Source: Agapanthus africanus (taxonomy: Eukaryota > Streptophyta > Magnoliopsida > Asparagales > Amaryllidaceae). Taken from it: a stretch of 64,000 nucleotides of DNA. The stretch is from positions 592,604,410-592,668,409 of the forward strand of contig CM057344.1 of the NCBI GenBank assembly GCA_030015575.1, read 5' to 3'. The notes below the pieces were generated by a model. It was not told the DNA's origin. It saw only the letters and a list, made by a program, of their open reading frames with translations, and searched no databases. Position numbers and translations under genes: made by a program. This document shows positions 10,931-20,558 of this stretch, in pieces. Position 1 is the stretch's first letter; every line of letters begins with the position of its first letter.

Positions 10931-11509
10931 CAAATGTGATATGCACGTGTAATGCTCTACTACATGGGGGATACATTTTTAGTCCCACATCGAAAAAAGA
11001 GAGATCTCTTCTCTACCACTCCCCTATAAATAAGAGGGGATACCTCTTAGAAAAGAGAGGATCAATCCTCAAAGGAGTTTAGTTCTCCATAGAAACTTAG
11101 TTCTCCAAGTTAGGGCCTTAGCAGCCCCCCCATAATGCACATATGCGCAAGCGCCATGTGCGCTACGTGCAACGCACATGCGTCCTCCATATGCGCACCT
11201 GTGCAACGCACGTGCGCCCGCTACGTGCACACCATGTGCGAGGATTCAATCCTCAAAGGAGCTTAGTTCTCCAAGTTAGGGCTTTAGCTACCCCCCATAA
11301 TGAGCATATGCGCAAGCGCCATGTGCGCTACGTACAATGCACGTGCGCCCTCCACATGCGCACCATGTGCAATGCACGTGCGCCTGCTACGTACGAGGAT
11401 TCAATTCTCAAAGGATCTTAGTTCTCTAAAGGAGCTTAGTTCTCTAAGTTAGGGCCTTAGCTGTCCCCATAATGTGCAAGCGCCATGTGCGACGCACGTG
11501 CGCCCGCCA
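10931..11509 (+). repeat. GTGCG-rich tandem array (host of copia B), left part
   Basis: After AGTCCCACATCG (10981-10991) and a TATA box (TATAAATA, 11025-11032) come nearly three units of about 155-180 bp. Each unit has CTCAAAGGA..TTAGTTCTC, GTTAGGGC.TTAGC and a GC-rich part of repeated ATGCGCA, GCCATGTGCG and ACGCACGTGCGCC. The array stops at 11509, where copia B starts, and resumes at 47309. The AGTCCCACATCG and TATA motifs suggest an LTR-type promoter, but the element is not identified. Confidence 0.7.
11505..11509. repeat. Target-site duplication of copia B (left copy; right copy 47309-47313)
   Basis: CGCCA at 11505-11509 against TGCTA at 47309-47313; two C/T transitions. The repeat array continues across the join, because CGCCCGC(C/T)ACGTGCAC matches the intact unit near 11211, which supports the assignment. 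Confidence 0.75.
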
Positions 11510-12648
11510 TGTAGGGTTACGGCAGTGCCCCGGCCATCAATTCGTGGGTAAACGCGGAACAAAAACTTTTAAAACCTGGAGCTAACGGAACCCTAATCGA
11601 TGGATCGTATCATTAACCCTATACTAGTAAAAAGAGTTTAGAGAGCTTCTACCGATCGATCCTTGTCTTTCGGTCTTCAACCTCTGCCCCAAGCTCGTCG
11701 CAGCTTGCTCGATCAAGTTCGCTCTCCGGTCTCCCTCGTTGAAGACAATCCACGTCGAGGATTAGTAATACGGGCTCCCGCTTCAAAACCGAAGCAACTC
11801 GGGTATCCAGTTTGCCAGCCTAGATATCCAAGGTGAAATAGAGATAGTGCGTGAATACTTTGTCTCAATGCACCCAAGAATTTGGGTGGAGGTGAATGAA
11901 GTTGCCAAGAGGTGAAAGATGTGAAGCATAAGAAATTGCTTGTGAAAAAAATGGCTAAGCAATAAAAAAACGTTCACTGTGGTTTTTGTTGAAGTGGTTG
12001 CTGATTTTTTTAGTGAGTGTTTTGATGTATTGTAGTGAGAAAATGAGCAACTAAAGAAATATGTTCTCCACCAAAAAGAACAGCCACCAATTAGTCCTCT
12101 GCACACAACATGCCACAATAAATGCTCAAAAAATCTCATACAAAAATCTTACACTCAAACAAAAAAACTCATGTCACCCATGACACAAGTGCATGCACCA
12201 AAAACAAATATCACACCATGATCCACGAAATTCCAGCACAAATAATAAGCCAAAATTTCCTTGACTCACATTTCACACCTCACATTTAAACATTAAACTA
12301 AATATTTAAAATGGAAGAAAAGAAAATGGCAACTTCAAAAGTAAACTCGTAACGGAATTACAAGAATACCCCTCATCTGTATATACATACCCGTATCCGT
12401 ATTCTGAAAGAATACGAATACAACGATACGAAAATAATGCAACAATATAATACTAGGATCCGGCTTAAACCAAAGTTCACTAGTATTATCCGTCCGATCA
12501 TGATCCGTGCACAAGTGCACGAATATGATCGAACCCTGCCATAAAACCATACGGCTTCTACAACGTTTCGCTCAAACTAGGGAAACCCTCTGTGTGGGAC
12601 TCTAAAGACTCGTCAATACGCTGGCAGTAGGTTTAACCACAAGCACAT
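11510..12648 (-). mobile_element. Copia B 3' LTR, left part (distal)
   Basis: Starts TGTAGGGTTACGGCAGTGCC, matching the intact LTR at 45178. It runs to 12648 where E2 is inserted; the rest of the LTR is at 36338-37333. Joined across E2, the sequence aligns with the intact LTR around 46310 (CCACAA.CA..TC..TGGCAC). Confidence 0.92.
12644..12648. repeat. Target-site duplication of E2 (left copy; right copy 36338-36342)
   Basis: CACAT at 12644-12648 and TACGT at 36338-36342, differing by two transitions. They directly flank the TGTTCCCC...GTAAACA ends of E2. Confidence 0.7.
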
Positions 12649-14632
12649 TGTTCCCCTCCGAACGGCGGCCAAGACATGGATGTCTTGCCTGAGATTCGGG
12701 GCAGATGCTATTTGGTTTTATCCGTTCACCTCTCCGAAGATGCCAAGTTGATTTATGGCACCGTGTATCGGAGGTTTGAACGGATGCGGCCGATGTAGCA
12801 GACTTCGTCAGATTCCCCCTCGCTTGAGGGGTTTTTGATTGTGGGGACGCTCTTCCCTGCAGGTGCAAGCCCCTGCAGTTAATTACGCTACCGCATCGCG
12901 GTAACAACTTTCTCCTTCTCCAGAATTTCACTTCGTGTCGTGGGTGTTTGTTTTGTTTGTGGTTGCCCGTGGATTGTATACGGAGACTAATTTATGTCGT
13001 CGCCCGTAGGACGTAGATTAGTCCAAATCCGTATTTTCTTAGATTTGGGTTTGGTGTTTTGGTGTAAGGATACGTTAGCCCTATTTAAGGCTAAGATCAA
13101 CTTAAACTTTTGTTAAGAATAAGTTAGCCTAATCTCCAGACTAAGATCAACTTAACGGGATCGTTTGGATCCGACAAGAGAGCAATTGGCTCTATTGTTT
13201 AGTTTAATGACATTGCGGTCGATTCCCAGTTTAGGGACATGGTGGTCCATTACATGTATGGCCGTCGGGACCCATCACCTCTCTGACGACATTGAAGGAT
13301 TACAACGACAGATGTCAGAGGAGTTCAGAGATGTACCCTTGAACCAAAGTTGATTGGGGGATCTATAGTCCAATTTGGGACTAAAGTCTGTTTGAAGGTT
13401 TAAGGATACGTTAGCCATATTTGAGGCTAAGATCAACTTAAACGGGATCGTTTAGATCCGATAAAAGAGCATTTGGGGGCTCTATTGTTCCAGTTTAGGG
13501 ACATAATGGTCCAACATTCCCATTTTGGGGACGGATGTTAGTTTAGGGACGCATTAGTCCATGAGTTTAAGGACGCGTCAGTCCATGAGTTTAAGGACCC
13601 CGCAGTCCATATTGATGTGTGGTTGTCGGGACCCGTCACCTCTCTGACGACGTTGAAGGATTACAACGACAGATGTCAGAGAAGTTCGGAGATGTACCCT
13701 CGAACCAGGTGTAAATTGATTTAAGAGAGCAGTCGTGCTCAGTCAATTTAATTTGAGAACTTACGGCCAGAATTGGGCTAAGTCTAGTTGAAGGTGTTCA
13801 ACATTTTATTTATGTTTGGCCTGTTAGGCCTTTGTTTGGGCTCTGCCCTCTTTTAAAATAATGCAAAGCATTTTATTTTGGTTTGTTTAGACTTTTATTT
13901 GGGCTCTGCCCCTTTTCAAATGATGCACAGCAACTGTTTTGGTCTGACAGACCCTTATTTGGGCTATGCCCCTCTTTTTAATAATGCACTGCATTAATTA
14001 GTCTGACAGAGCGCCGCGTGTCTTGTCAGGTACTTTGCGCCAGCGCTAGGCGCAAATGCATGTGGAGGTGCCACGTGTCACGCTCTAATGAGCGCAAGCG
14101 CAGTACACTGCGACGTGCGCTGCGCTGCCGACACGTGGCGCGTTCTGGTGACTTGCACTAATTTATGAGAGCAGTGCTCTGTTTTAGAAGCGTAAGGCGC
14201 AGTTCGTTCTGGGGCTGACACGTGGCGCTCTCTGGTGGCTTGCGCCAACCCAAGAGCGCAACAGTGCAAATTTTACAAGTGCAGGGTACTGTTCAATATT
14301 TTGATCCAATTTTGGATCAAAGAAAAGAATCTTTTAAGATTCCAGAACCAATGGTTCATCAAAAGGCAATGCCTTTATGTAGATCAAATGATCTAAAGAA
14401 GTAAATTACTTCTTTTTTTATCTTTTTGTGATTGGATCTTTTTGATCTTTTTTCCTTTTTAATTGAAGATCTTGATCTTGTTCTTAGATCATTGATCTTT
14501 ATAGAAGAAAGTTCTTCTTTTATTTAAAGGTTTTTACCTTTTTTTTTTTCTTTCTGAGCTCTTCTCAAAATTTTCTAGAGGAGTTCTGAATATCTCTCTC
14601 TGTTCATCCGTTTTAGACTTGGAATCTAGGGG

Positions 14633-14643
14633 CCTTTTTATAG
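14633..14643 (-). promoter_or_regulatory. TATA box of the E2 sense transcript (3' LTR copy)
   Basis: Minus-strand CTATAAAAAGG; the identical site in the 5' LTR is at 35703-35713, which is the copy that would drive the genomic RNA. It sits about 570 bp inside the U3 edge, downstream (in - direction) of the CACGTG array. Confidence 0.7.
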
Positions 14644-14842
14644 TGCCAATTGATTTGTTAAATCAGTTAAAGAGATCTTTCTCTGAGTGATTTAGAGATT
14701 TTTTCCCCACCGTTGGATCTTTGATCCAAGGGCTCTTGTTTTACAGCAGAGAATATTATTGTTTTAATAAGATCAGAAAGATCTTTCTGAAATTTTAATT
14801 CTGTTTTAGTGCTGGCACAGTTGGCGCAAGCGCACCTGCGCT

Positions 14843-15056
14843 TGACACGTGTCGCGCGGCGCAGAGCGCAGCGCAACTGCGCTGCCACGTGTCGCGCGGC
14901 GCTGAGCGCAGCACAACTGCGCTGACACGTGTCGTGCAGCGCAGAGCGCAACTTGTCTGAAGCATTGCTTCCTTTATTTTTTATTTTAAATAGAGCCTTG
15001 CTCTGATTGGGTGCGCTGCGCTCCTTGCGCTGGCGTGCCTGATTTTAACACGTGGC
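14843..15056. promoter_or_regulatory. Array of CACGTG (G-box/ABRE-like) motifs in the LTR
   Basis: ACACGTGTC or CCACGTGTC occurs near 14846, 14893 and 14924 and ACACGTGGC near 15049; others are near 14069, 14130 and 14218, and TACGTGGC lies just outside the LTR at 15234-15241. ACGTGGC/ACGTGTC is the core bound by plant bZIP factors in abscisic-acid and stress responses (family knowledge). Most copies are joined to GCGC-rich spacers. In the 5' LTR nine or more related sites occupy 35110-36180. Confidence 0.7.
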
Positions 15057-15211
15057 GCGTTGCGCCCAGCGCAAGGAATCTGAAGCGTTACTTCTTTAAT
15101 TTTAACTTTAATTTCAAAGCAGAGGTTTGCTCTGATTGGGGGAAACAGAAGCGTTGCTTCATCTCCCACCTTGGAATTTGAACAGAGCTTTGCTCTGATT
15201 GGGGGTAAACA

Positions 15212-15225
15212 AATGCCCCCCCACC
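15212..15225 (-). other. Polypurine tract of E2
   Basis: Minus-strand GGTGGGGGGGCATT abuts the LTR start TGTTTACCCCC, the normal position for the plus-strand primer of gypsy elements. Confidence 0.8.
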
Positions 15226-15317
15226 ATTGCGCTTACGTGGCCCCAAACGTGAGCGCGGCGGTGGCAGAATTCCAACCGTTGCGGCGACTTTTAGAAGTTG
15301 AAGGGACTCCCAATGCC

Positions 15318-15325
15318 TATAAATA
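15318..15325 (+). promoter_or_regulatory. TATA box for the antisense ORF
   Basis: TATAAATA in the context GCCTATAAATAGGACC on the + strand, about 470 bp upstream of the antisense ORF's first ATG. A TACGTGGC motif is 77 bp upstream, and inverted CCAAT boxes (GATTGG) within AGAGCNNTGCTCTGATTGG units precede it near 15008, 15135 and 15197. Confidence 0.6.
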
Positions 15326-15787
15326 GGACCTTTGGTCCCTTAGATGATTTTTACCTTTTCATAAGAATTTCTGTTCAGAGCCTTGCTCTCTTGTTCAAGC
15401 ACTTTTAAGAGTTAGAACTCTAAAAAAAAATTTGGTAAAAATTAATCTGGATTAATTTAAATTAATTTCAAGAGCTTTTCTCTTAATAGATCCCTGATCT
15501 AAAGAAGACCCATTTAGGGTTTCATTTAGCAGAGCTTTGCTCTAAAAGGATTTAGAGAGAACTAAAGAGAACTCTATTAGGGTTCCAATAATAGAGCCTT
15601 TACTCTCCAAAAAGATTTTATTTTTTGAATTATATCATTTTTCCAGAGCAAAGCTCTCAATGTTCTCAGGGGATTTTCTTCAAATTCTCCTCATAACTGA
15701 TTTTTGACAGGTGTCACTCCTGTCTGCAGAGCATTGCTCTCGAGGAATTTAACTTCCTGTGTCTTTTTTCTCATTGCTAATCTTACA

Positions 15788-16315
15788 ATGATGTTTCCTT
15801 CAGGCATTATGGATGTTCATCTATACAGTTTGCAAGAATTCATCACTTACGAGGATATCCGCGTACAGGGCCGTCACCAAAACCAAGAGTTCACAGATGC
15901 TCAGTGTGCGGAGATTATGGGTCGTCTGAACGCACGCGTTGGTTGGTTGCTGCCTCGCCGTTCTGCTCTCTTAAAAGTCGTGCTGGGAGCAATTTGGAGA
16001 GCACTTCTAAGGTTTCACAAGGCCATACCGCTTAATGCGCTGGATGATGCCGAAGACAAGGTGCATTTAGTGTACCTGTCGGGGCTGATCTCAAAGAAAC
16101 GGCGAGATAGCCTCATCGACATTCTGCATCAAATTTTTCAACAGACAACGATAATTGCTACTTATCGAAGGATGGGGGGCCTTTCCGAAGATCTTGACAT
16201 ACGTGAGCGCGAGAGGATGCACACGAGAATGATCAGAAAGGCCAGAAAGACTCTGGATGGCCTTACTTTCGAATTCCTTAATCTATGCCCTGCATCTGAG
16301 GTTTTGCCATTGTAA
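15788..16315 (+). CDS. Antisense ORF of a Tat element (175 aa, unknown function)
   Basis: An intact frame on the strand opposite to gag, between the E2 3' non-coding repeats and the 3' LTR. The first ATG is 15788; a second at 15809 (MDVHLYSLQEF...) follows a splice-acceptor-like TTTCCTTCAG, so a leader intron is possible. The frame is open upstream to about 15704. The protein is basic and charged, with a hydrophobic-basic segment (RSALLKVVLGAIWRALLRFH) and a Arg/Lys/Glu-rich C-terminal helix (DIRERERMHTRMIRKARKT). I see no signal peptide or known domain. Antisense ORFs at this place are known for Tat elements such as Retand and Grande (gene23 in Grande); their role is unknown. It is one of the few long, unbroken, family-plausible frames in the window. 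AT-rich sequence with poly(A)-like AATATCAATGGAA follows the stop. Confidence 0.6.
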   Translation: MMFPSGIMDVHLYSLQEFITYEDIRVQGRHQNQEFTDAQCAEIMGRLNARVGWLLPRRSALLKVVLGAIWRALLRFHKAIPLNALDDAEDKVHLVYLSGLISKKRRDSLIDILHQIFQQTTIIATYRRMGGLSEDLDIRERERMHTRMIRKARKTLDGLTFEFLNLCPASEVLPL

Positions 16316-16632
16316 TCATTTGGATAATGTCTTTGTTTATTTCTTTATAATTGTAAGAACCCTTTGCAATATCAATGGAATTTTTTTTTATTTCAGCTTG
16401 TCTTATTTCTCGTTCTGAGTCTTTTGCACATGCGTGAGTAAGTGTGTCTCGAATGCTTGATTAAATGCAAATCGGATGTTCTTTCTGTCGCTTTCTTCCT
16501 TCTTTTATTATCAGTATGCTGCCTTAGTAAACATGGTTGACAGATGATAGAGCGAGCATCCTGTGTTGGCTTGTTCAAGAAGTAGTGATAGCTTAGGCTG
16601 CAGGTTCAGATCTGCTACCTAAGACTTTTCAA

Positions 16633-16804
16633 CTTTATGAGCCGTGAGGGTCTCACAAAGACTTTTCTCCCTACGGATCAAGAGGATCTCGTAGGTGTAT
16701 TTTCTCCTTAGGAATCGTGAGGATTCCTAAGTGCGTTTTCTCTTATAAGTCGTAAGGATCTTATAAGAGAATTTTCCCTCTTACGAGTCGAGAGGACTCG
16801 TAAG
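16633..16804. repeat. Five-slot hairpin cassette, copy 1 (E2)
   Basis: Five successive inverted repeats: 16633-16660 (CTTTATGAG/CTCACAAAG), 16670-16695 (CCTACG/CGTAGG), 16707-16731 (CTTAGGAATC/GATTCCTAAG, perfect), 16740-16769 (CTCTTATAAG/CTTATAAGAG) and 16780-16804 (CTTACGAGTC/GACTCGTAAG, perfect). The centre is always close to TCGTGAGGA. TTTTCTC-type spacers separate them. Confidence 0.9.
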
Positions 16805-16946
16805 CGGTTGTTTCCCTCCTTGTCGAGATTCGACTTTGGAGAGTGAGACCTGTGGATAGTATGCAAGAGACCGTTTTAGACCGACTTGCAGGGTCCCAGT
16901 GCTTAGGAAATAAGTTTTTTAATCCCTGCTGCCTAAGGCTTTTCAA

Positions 16947-17118
16947 CTTTATAAGCCGTGAAGGTCTCATAAAGACTTTTCTCCCTATGGATCGAGAGGA
17001 TCTCGTAGGTGTATTTTCTCCTTAGGAATCGTGAGGATTCCTAAGTGCGTTTTCTCTTGAGAGTCGTAAGGATCTCACAAGAGAATTTTTCATCTTACGA
17101 GTCGAGAGGACCCGTAAG
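16947..17118. repeat. Five-slot hairpin cassette, copy 2 (E2)
   Basis: Same order as copy 1 with stem changes: slot 1 is CTTTATAAG/CTCATAAAG, slot 3 CTTAGGAATC/GATTCCTAAG, slot 4 CTCTTGAGAG/CTCACAAGAG and slot 5 CTTACGAG/CCCGTAAG. Confidence 0.88.
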
Positions 17119-17585
17119 CGGTTGTTTCCCTCCTTATCAAGATTTGATCTCGGAGAGTGAGACCCGTGAATAGTATGCAAGAGTCCATTTTGGACCGACT
17201 TGCAGGGTCCCAGTGCTTAGGAAACGGGTTTTTTAATCCCTGCTGCCTAAGGCTTTTCCTCAAGAGTCGAGCCGAATCGAGCACTCCTCGCAAGAATATC
17301 CTAACGTCACAGTTAATCTCTGCTCTTTACGACAGAGGTCCGTTGGGGTTTGTGGTACTTAGGGTTTTAGCCGTCGTACCGTCGCGTTGGCTGATATATT
17401 CCTCGATATGCAATCTTGCTGTTCGAGTAGCCTTGCGATTGTCGTGTCTCTAATCCCTTCGGGGGCTGGATAAGACGTCTTCAAGTAATCTTCCAGGTAA
17501 TCTTACCGTCGAAAGAGCAAGCGTAGGGATATTCCATATCACTTTTACTTGAGGTTAGGCTCATTTTGGAGAGCCCCGATGAGTC

Positions 17586-18900
17586 ATAACCACTCCGCGC
17601 TGGTGTGGGATGATCTCCGATAGTCTTTCAGGCTTTATATGACCTGCCGTCAAGACCCTGAAGCTAGGAATTTGGCCTTTGCTTCGTTTACTAGCATTGC
17701 GTCCTCTAAATCGAGATGAATGTCGCGGTTGTCTCTAGGTTGTTGGTGAACCGTCGAGGTTTGGAACTAGGGACTTTGCCGTGACTCCGCTGTTTGATTG
17801 TCGCGTCTGAATCCTATTGGAGGAAGAACGCTGGGGTGACATCTCGTCTGCTGTATCGAGACGAACGTCGAGGTGGTGACCATTCTGCACTGGTGCAAGA
17901 TGATCTCCGATCGTCTTTCAGGCTTTATATGACTTGCCGTTAAGACCCTGAAGCTAGGAATTTGGCCTTTGCTTCGTTTGCTTTGTCACGTCCGAATCCT
18001 GTTGGAGGAAGAACGCTGGGGTGACATCACGTCTGCTGTATCGAGACGAACATCAAGATGGTGACCACTCCACATTGGTGCAAGATGATCTCCGATTGTC
18101 TTTCAGGCTTTATATGACTTGCCGTTAAGACCCTGAAGCTAGGAATTTGGCCTTTGCTTCGTTTGCTTTATCACGTCTGAATCCTGTTGGAGGAAGAACG
18201 CTAGGGTGACATCACATCTGCTGTACCGAGACGAGCGTCGAGGTGGTGACCATTCCGCACTGGTGCAAGATGATCTCCGATCGTCTTTCAGGCTTTATAT
18301 GACTTGCCGTTAAGACCCTGAAGTTAGGAATTTGGCCTTTACTTCGTTTGCTGGCATTGCGTCCTCTATATCGAGATGAATGTCACGGTTGTCTCTAGGT
18401 TGTTGGTGAACCGTCGAGATTTGGAACTAGGGACTTTGCCGTGGCTCCTTTTGGTGGTGTTGCGTCTGCTGTATCGAGACGAACGTAGAGGTGGTGACCA
18501 CTCCGCGCTTGTGCGAGATGATCTTCGATTGTCTTTTCGGTTTTATATGAGTTACCGTTAAGACCCTGAAGCTAGGAATTTGGCCTTCGCATCGTTTGCT
18601 TTAGCGTGTCCGAATCCTGTTGGGGGAAGGACGCTGTAGTGACATCTCGTCTACTGTATCGAGATGAATGCCGAGGTGGAGCTGGGATTTTGCCGTTACT
18701 CCGCTTGTTTGACCATGGGGTCTTTCGTTGACGTTGCATCTGCATTCTGTTGGCCTGCGAAGGAACGCCATTGTTGACATCTCGTCTGCTGTATTGAGAC
18801 GAACGTCGAGGTGGTGACCACTCCATGTGGGATGATCTCCGGTAGTCTTTCAGGTTTTATATGAGTTACCGTCAAGACTTGACTCCATTTTCCGATGGAG
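17586..18900. repeat. Tandem array of ~180-310-bp units (E2)
   Basis: Six or so units, each with GATGATCTCCGAT.GTCTTTC and a TTGCCGTTAAGACCCTGAAG segment; GATGATCT(C/T) starts near 17609, 17899, 18084, 18269, 18517 and 18831. The repeats are long and touch each other, so this is a minisatellite-like array. Confidence 0.88.
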
Positions 18901-19504
18901 CATGGGGAGGGAAGGTGTGTTTCCTTCTTTGTTTGCACCCCTGGATTGCATACAGGGATTGCTATGATATCGCCCGTAAGGCATGAATTTCGTTATATAT
19001 ATTTTTTCATTTTATTTCTTTCCGCGATGCTCTATCATTTCAGCTTTATATCGAGAAGGCCGCGATTGCCCAATCATTTTGGCTATTTTTCGCGGTGCCC
19101 AATAATTTCGGCTATTTATTTTATTTTCACTCGCTGCTTTTTATTGCGAGTTGCCCAATCGTTTCGGCTATTTTGCATGCATACATTTTTACTTGCTGAT
19201 TTTTATTGCAAGTTGCCCCATCATTTCGGCTATTTCGTATGCATGTATGGCTCACTGATTTTTTTATCGCGAGTGTGGAATTTGGAATCTGACGCCAATC
19301 TCAGCATCAGCATCGCTACAACTGGAACATTGCCAGGAGCAAATCATCATTTGCCATGAAAGGGCTTGGAATTTGATACCAGTTTAGGCATCAGCATCGC
19401 TACAACTGGGACATTGCCAGGAGCGAATCATCATTTTCCTCTTCGATGTTGAACAAAGGGGGCTTAGCGAACAGGGTTAGGATCCCGTCAACTAAGGCTT
19501 TTAA

Positions 19505-19675
19505 CTTCATGAGCCGTAAGGGTCTCATAAAGGTTTTCTCCCTGCGAGTCGTGAGGATCTCGTAGGTGTGTTTTCTCCTTAGGAATCATGAGAATTCCTA
19601 AGTGTATGTTCCCCTGTAAGTCGTAAGGATCTTACAAAAGGGTTTTTTCCTTATAAGTCGAGAGGACTTACAAGG
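19505..19675. repeat. Five-slot hairpin cassette, copy 3 (E2)
   Basis: Slots: CTTCATGAG/CTCATAAAG, CCTGCGAG/CTCGTAGG, CTTAGGAATC/GAATTCCTAAG, CCTGTAAG/CTTACAAAAGG and CCTTATAAG/CTTACAAGG. Relative to copy 1, slots 4 and 5 have changed on both sides of the stem. Confidence 0.88.
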
Positions 19676-19851
19676 GTTGTTCACCGTATGGACATATCTC
19701 CAGTCACGGGTAGGACTTGGTTAGGGAAATGTTTATTCGCGCCCGTAGATTGTATACAAGGGTCAGTATTGAGCCGCTTGTAGGGCACTATAGAAAGTTG
19801 TGGGAGTTGCTTAAGCACAGTTTTAGGTCTCTGTAACTTAAGACTTTCAAA

Positions 19852-20024
19852 TCTTATGAGCCGTGAGGGTCCCATAAGAGAATTCTCCTTACGAGTCGTG
19901 AGGATTTCGCAAGTGTAATTTCTCCTTAGGAATCGTGAGGATCCCTAAGTGTGTTGCTTCCCTGTGAGTCGTAAGGATCTCACGCGGGTGGTTTCTCCTT
20001 ACAAGGTCGAGAGGACCTTGTAAG
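19852..20024. repeat. Five-slot hairpin cassette, copy 4 (E2)
   Basis: Slots: TCTTATGAG/CCCATAAGA, CTTACGAG/TTCGCAAG, CTTAGGAATC/GATCCCTAAG, CCCTGTGAG/CTCACGCGG and CTTACAAGGTC/GACCTTGTAAG (perfect, 11 bp). Slot 5 differs from copy 1 at paired positions. Confidence 0.88.
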
Positions 20025-20034
20025 TGTCTTTTAA

Positions 20035-20440
20035 CGAGGTTGCGTCCTTTCGAGTTTTCACAAACACTCGCCGGTAGCCCTGCTGTTTTTACTCACGGAA
20101 CCCTTTCGGGTTTTCATCCGTGCTCATTTCGCTTATGGACATACCGTCTTTTTTTTAATTCTTTTTTTTTTCTAACGAGGTCGCGCCCTTTCGGGTTTTC
20201 ACGAACACTCGCCGGTAGCCCTGCTGTTTTTACTCACAGAGCCCTTTCGGGTTTTCATCCGTGCTCATTTCGCTTATGGACATACCGTCTTTTTTTTATT
20301 CTTTTTATTCTTTTTTTTTCTAACGAGGTTGCGCCCTTTCGGGTTTTCACGAACACTCACCGGTAGCCCTGTTGTTTTTACTCACGGAGCCCTTTCGGGT
20401 TTTCATCCGTGCCCATTTCGCTTATGGACATACTGTTTCT
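20035..20440. repeat. Three ~146-bp units with CCCTTTCGGG (E2)
   Basis: Each unit has TAACGAGGT.GCGCCCTTTCGGGTTTTCAC, ACTCGCCGGTAGCCCTG, a second CCCTTTCGGGTTTTCATCCG and TATGGACATACCGTC followed by a T-rich run. On the element's strand the repeated CCCGAAAGGG can form a GAAA-loop hairpin. Confidence 0.88.
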
Positions 20441-20558
20441 TTCTTTTTTTTCCTTCTTTTTTCCTTCTCTTTTTTTATCTCGTCAGCCTGAGGATGCTGC
20501 GGTAGTAGTTTAAGGACGTTTCGGTCTTCAGCTAGTTTTAGGATGTAGTGGTCCGTCG

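Larger units (their letters stand above)
12649..15211 (-). mobile_element. E2 3' LTR (2,563 bp)
   Basis: Ends are TGTTCCCCTCC at the left and GGGGGTAAACA at the right, giving TG...CA in either orientation. It matches the other LTR at 33727-36337 with small indels. It contains GGAC...GTCC repeats (13490-13620), a minus-strand TATA box (14633-14643) and many CACGTG motifs in a GC-rich, GCGC-rich part (14030-15060). No protein is encoded. Confidence 0.92.
16316..17330 (-). other. E2 non-coding region with hairpin cassettes 1 and 2
   Basis: No coding sequence is recognised on either strand apart from the antisense ORF. 16320-16630 has no clear feature. It is followed by two hairpin cassettes (16633-16804 and 16947-17118) separated by GACCGACTTGCAGGGTCCCAGTGCTTAGGAA, a phrase repeated at about 16869 and 17190. 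Confidence 0.7.

Noticed and set aside
11143..11421. 92-codon frame rich in His, Arg and Cys
   Set aside because: Translation of the GTGCG tandem repeat.
17586..18900. Regularly spaced repeats resembling a CRISPR array
   Set aside because: Units are long, degenerate and contiguous, in a plant retroelement; no unique spacers and no cas genes.
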